From contig CAZLNO010000155.1 of the NCBI GenBank assembly GCA_964561005.1, positions 1 through 6,154 of the forward strand: a stretch of DNA of 6,154 bases, read 5' to 3'. This DNA comes from CAZLNO01 sp964561005. Its GTDB lineage: Bacteria > Pseudomonadota > Alphaproteobacteria > Kiloniellales > Rhodovibrionaceae. Shown piece after piece: positions 5,066 through 6,154 of this stretch; within the stretch, counting starts at the first letter, position 1; the number at the start of each line of letters is the position of its first letter. Position numbers and translations under genes: made by a program. The notes beneath the pieces were generated by a model, which saw only the letters and a program-made list of their open reading frames with translations, did no database searches and was not told the origin of the DNA.

Positions 5066-5092
5066 TTGGCACTCACCAGGCCGGAGTGCTAA
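5066..5092 (+). promoter_or_regulatory. CIRCE operator (HrcA binding site)
   Basis: TTGGCACTC (5066-5074), nine spacer bases, then GAGTGCTAA (5084-5092). The consensus is TTAGCACTC-N9-GAGTGCTAA, so only one of the 18 arm bases differs (G for A at 5068). In known systems the HrcA repressor binds this inverted repeat and releases groESL on heat shock or when GroEL is occupied. It overlaps the predicted transcription start and lies 74 bases before the groES ATG. The hrcA gene is not in the window. Confidence 0.95.
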
Positions 5093-5166
5093 CAGCTCCG
5101 CCGGCAAAGGGGTTTTCCGCAGTTACCGCAGACACTGGCAACCACATGGCTCTCGGAGGATCAACC

Positions 5167-5481
5167 ATGAAGTTCCGTCCGTTGCATGACCGCGTTCTCG
5201 TGAAGCGCATCGAGCAGGACGAGAAGACGGCCGGCGGCATCATCATCCCGGACACCGCGAAGGAGAAGCCGATGGAGGGCGAGGTCATCGCCGTCGGCGC
5301 CGGCGCGAAGTCCGAGGACGGCAAGGTCACCCCGCTGGACGTCAAGGAAGGCGACCGCGTGATGTTCGGCAAGTGGGCCGGGCAGGAGATCGGCATCGAC
5401 GGCGAGACCTATCTGGTGATGAAGGAGTCCGACATCATGGGCATCTTCACCGACAAGGGCTCGCAGGCGGCGGCGGCCTGA
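5167..5481 (+). CDS. groES: Co-chaperonin GroES (Hsp10)
   Basis: A 104-residue GroES that forms the seven-subunit lid of the GroEL folding chamber in the cytoplasm. The N-terminal MKFRPLHDRVLVKRIE, the mobile loop EKTAGGIIIPDTAKEKP (residues 19-35) with the hydrophobic III that docks on GroEL, the roof segment around 44-60 and KWAGQEIGIDGETYLVMKE (69-87) are all typical. It ends about nine residues later than the common 95-residue form, with the tail TDKGSQAAAA, a small extension of unknown effect. ATG 5167 has GGAGGA 6 bases upstream; the frame is open further up to 5062, but that stretch covers the CIRCE operator and is leader. groEL begins 40 bases after the stop, forming the standard bicistronic operon under the CIRCE-controlled promoter. 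Confidence 0.98.
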   Translation: MKFRPLHDRVLVKRIEQDEKTAGGIIIPDTAKEKPMEGEVIAVGAGAKSEDGKVTPLDVKEGDRVMFGKWAGQEIGIDGETYLVMKESDIMGIFTDKGSQAAAA

Positions 5482-5521
5482 TCCGCGCGCCGTCATTCGC
5501 TAACCAGGGAGAGAAGGCAGG

Positions 5522-6154
<633 letters not shown>

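Larger units (their letters stand above)
4850..5166. other. Divergent intergenic region between usg and groES
   Basis: No gene is supported in these 317 bases. The right half holds the groESL promoter, the CIRCE operator and the groES ribosome site. The left half should hold the usg promoter, but I find no convincing -35/-10 pair there. The 11-base palindrome CCAATCATTGG at 4887-4897, 38 bases upstream of the usg ATG, is the only clear operator-like element. Short ORFs crossing this region lack ribosome sites and resemble no protein family. Confidence 0.6.

Noticed and set aside
4850..5107. N-terminal extension of the Usg frame to 5107
   Set aside because: It would run through the CIRCE operator and groESL promoter; ATG 4849 has a strong ribosome site and matches the family start.

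Overview
The window is GC-rich DNA with the gene content of an alphaproteobacterium, probably of the Rhodospirillales or a related group. The reasons are a Usg-family gene, a COX15-type heme A synthase, a HrcA/CIRCE-controlled groESL operon, alphaproteobacterial-looking LeuD and GroES proteins, and strong G/C preference at third codon positions. The assignment to order is inference; no 16S rRNA or other decisive marker is present.

Layout, left to right. (1) 1-1492, minus strand: a signalling cassette of a stand-alone CheY-like receiver (1492-1115), a CheC-type CheY-P phosphatase whose start overlaps the receiver's stop (1122-493), and the N-terminal PAS part of a sensor protein that runs off the left edge (about 432-1). 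The reading frame of this last gene looks disturbed near its end. (2) 1493-1752: intergenic region with a candidate minus-strand promoter for the cassette and a good plus-strand promoter for leuD. (3) 1753-2355, plus: leuD, small subunit of isopropylmalate isomerase. (4) 2459-2533, plus: tRNA-Gly(CCC) with its own promoter, followed directly by three tandem 15-bp repeats, the first of which begins in the tRNA's CCA. (5) 2754-2993, minus: small glycine-rich membrane protein with a strong Shine-Dalgarno, with a hairpin just after its stop. (6) 3236-3346, plus: possible 36-residue single-span membrane protein behind a sigma-54-like promoter, converging on ctaA. (7) 3360-4451, minus: ctaA (COX15), heme A synthase. 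(8) 4500-4541: perfect 18-bp inverted repeat between usg and ctaA. (9) 4586-4849, minus: Usg-family protein. (10) 4850-5166: divergent regulatory region with the groESL promoter and a CIRCE operator. (11) 5167-5481 and 5522-6154, plus: groES and the first 211 codons of groEL, which continues beyond the window.

Most of the window is housekeeping: leucine synthesis, glycine tRNA, heme A for cytochrome oxidase, and chaperonin. I did not find a clear undescribed defence or mobile system. The items most worth a second look are the CheY-CheC-PAS cassette and its frame break, the repeat array fused to the tRNA 3' end, the tiny membrane ORF with a sigma-54-like promoter, and a GroEL whose sequence after about residue 100 departs from the usual alphaproteobacterial pattern.
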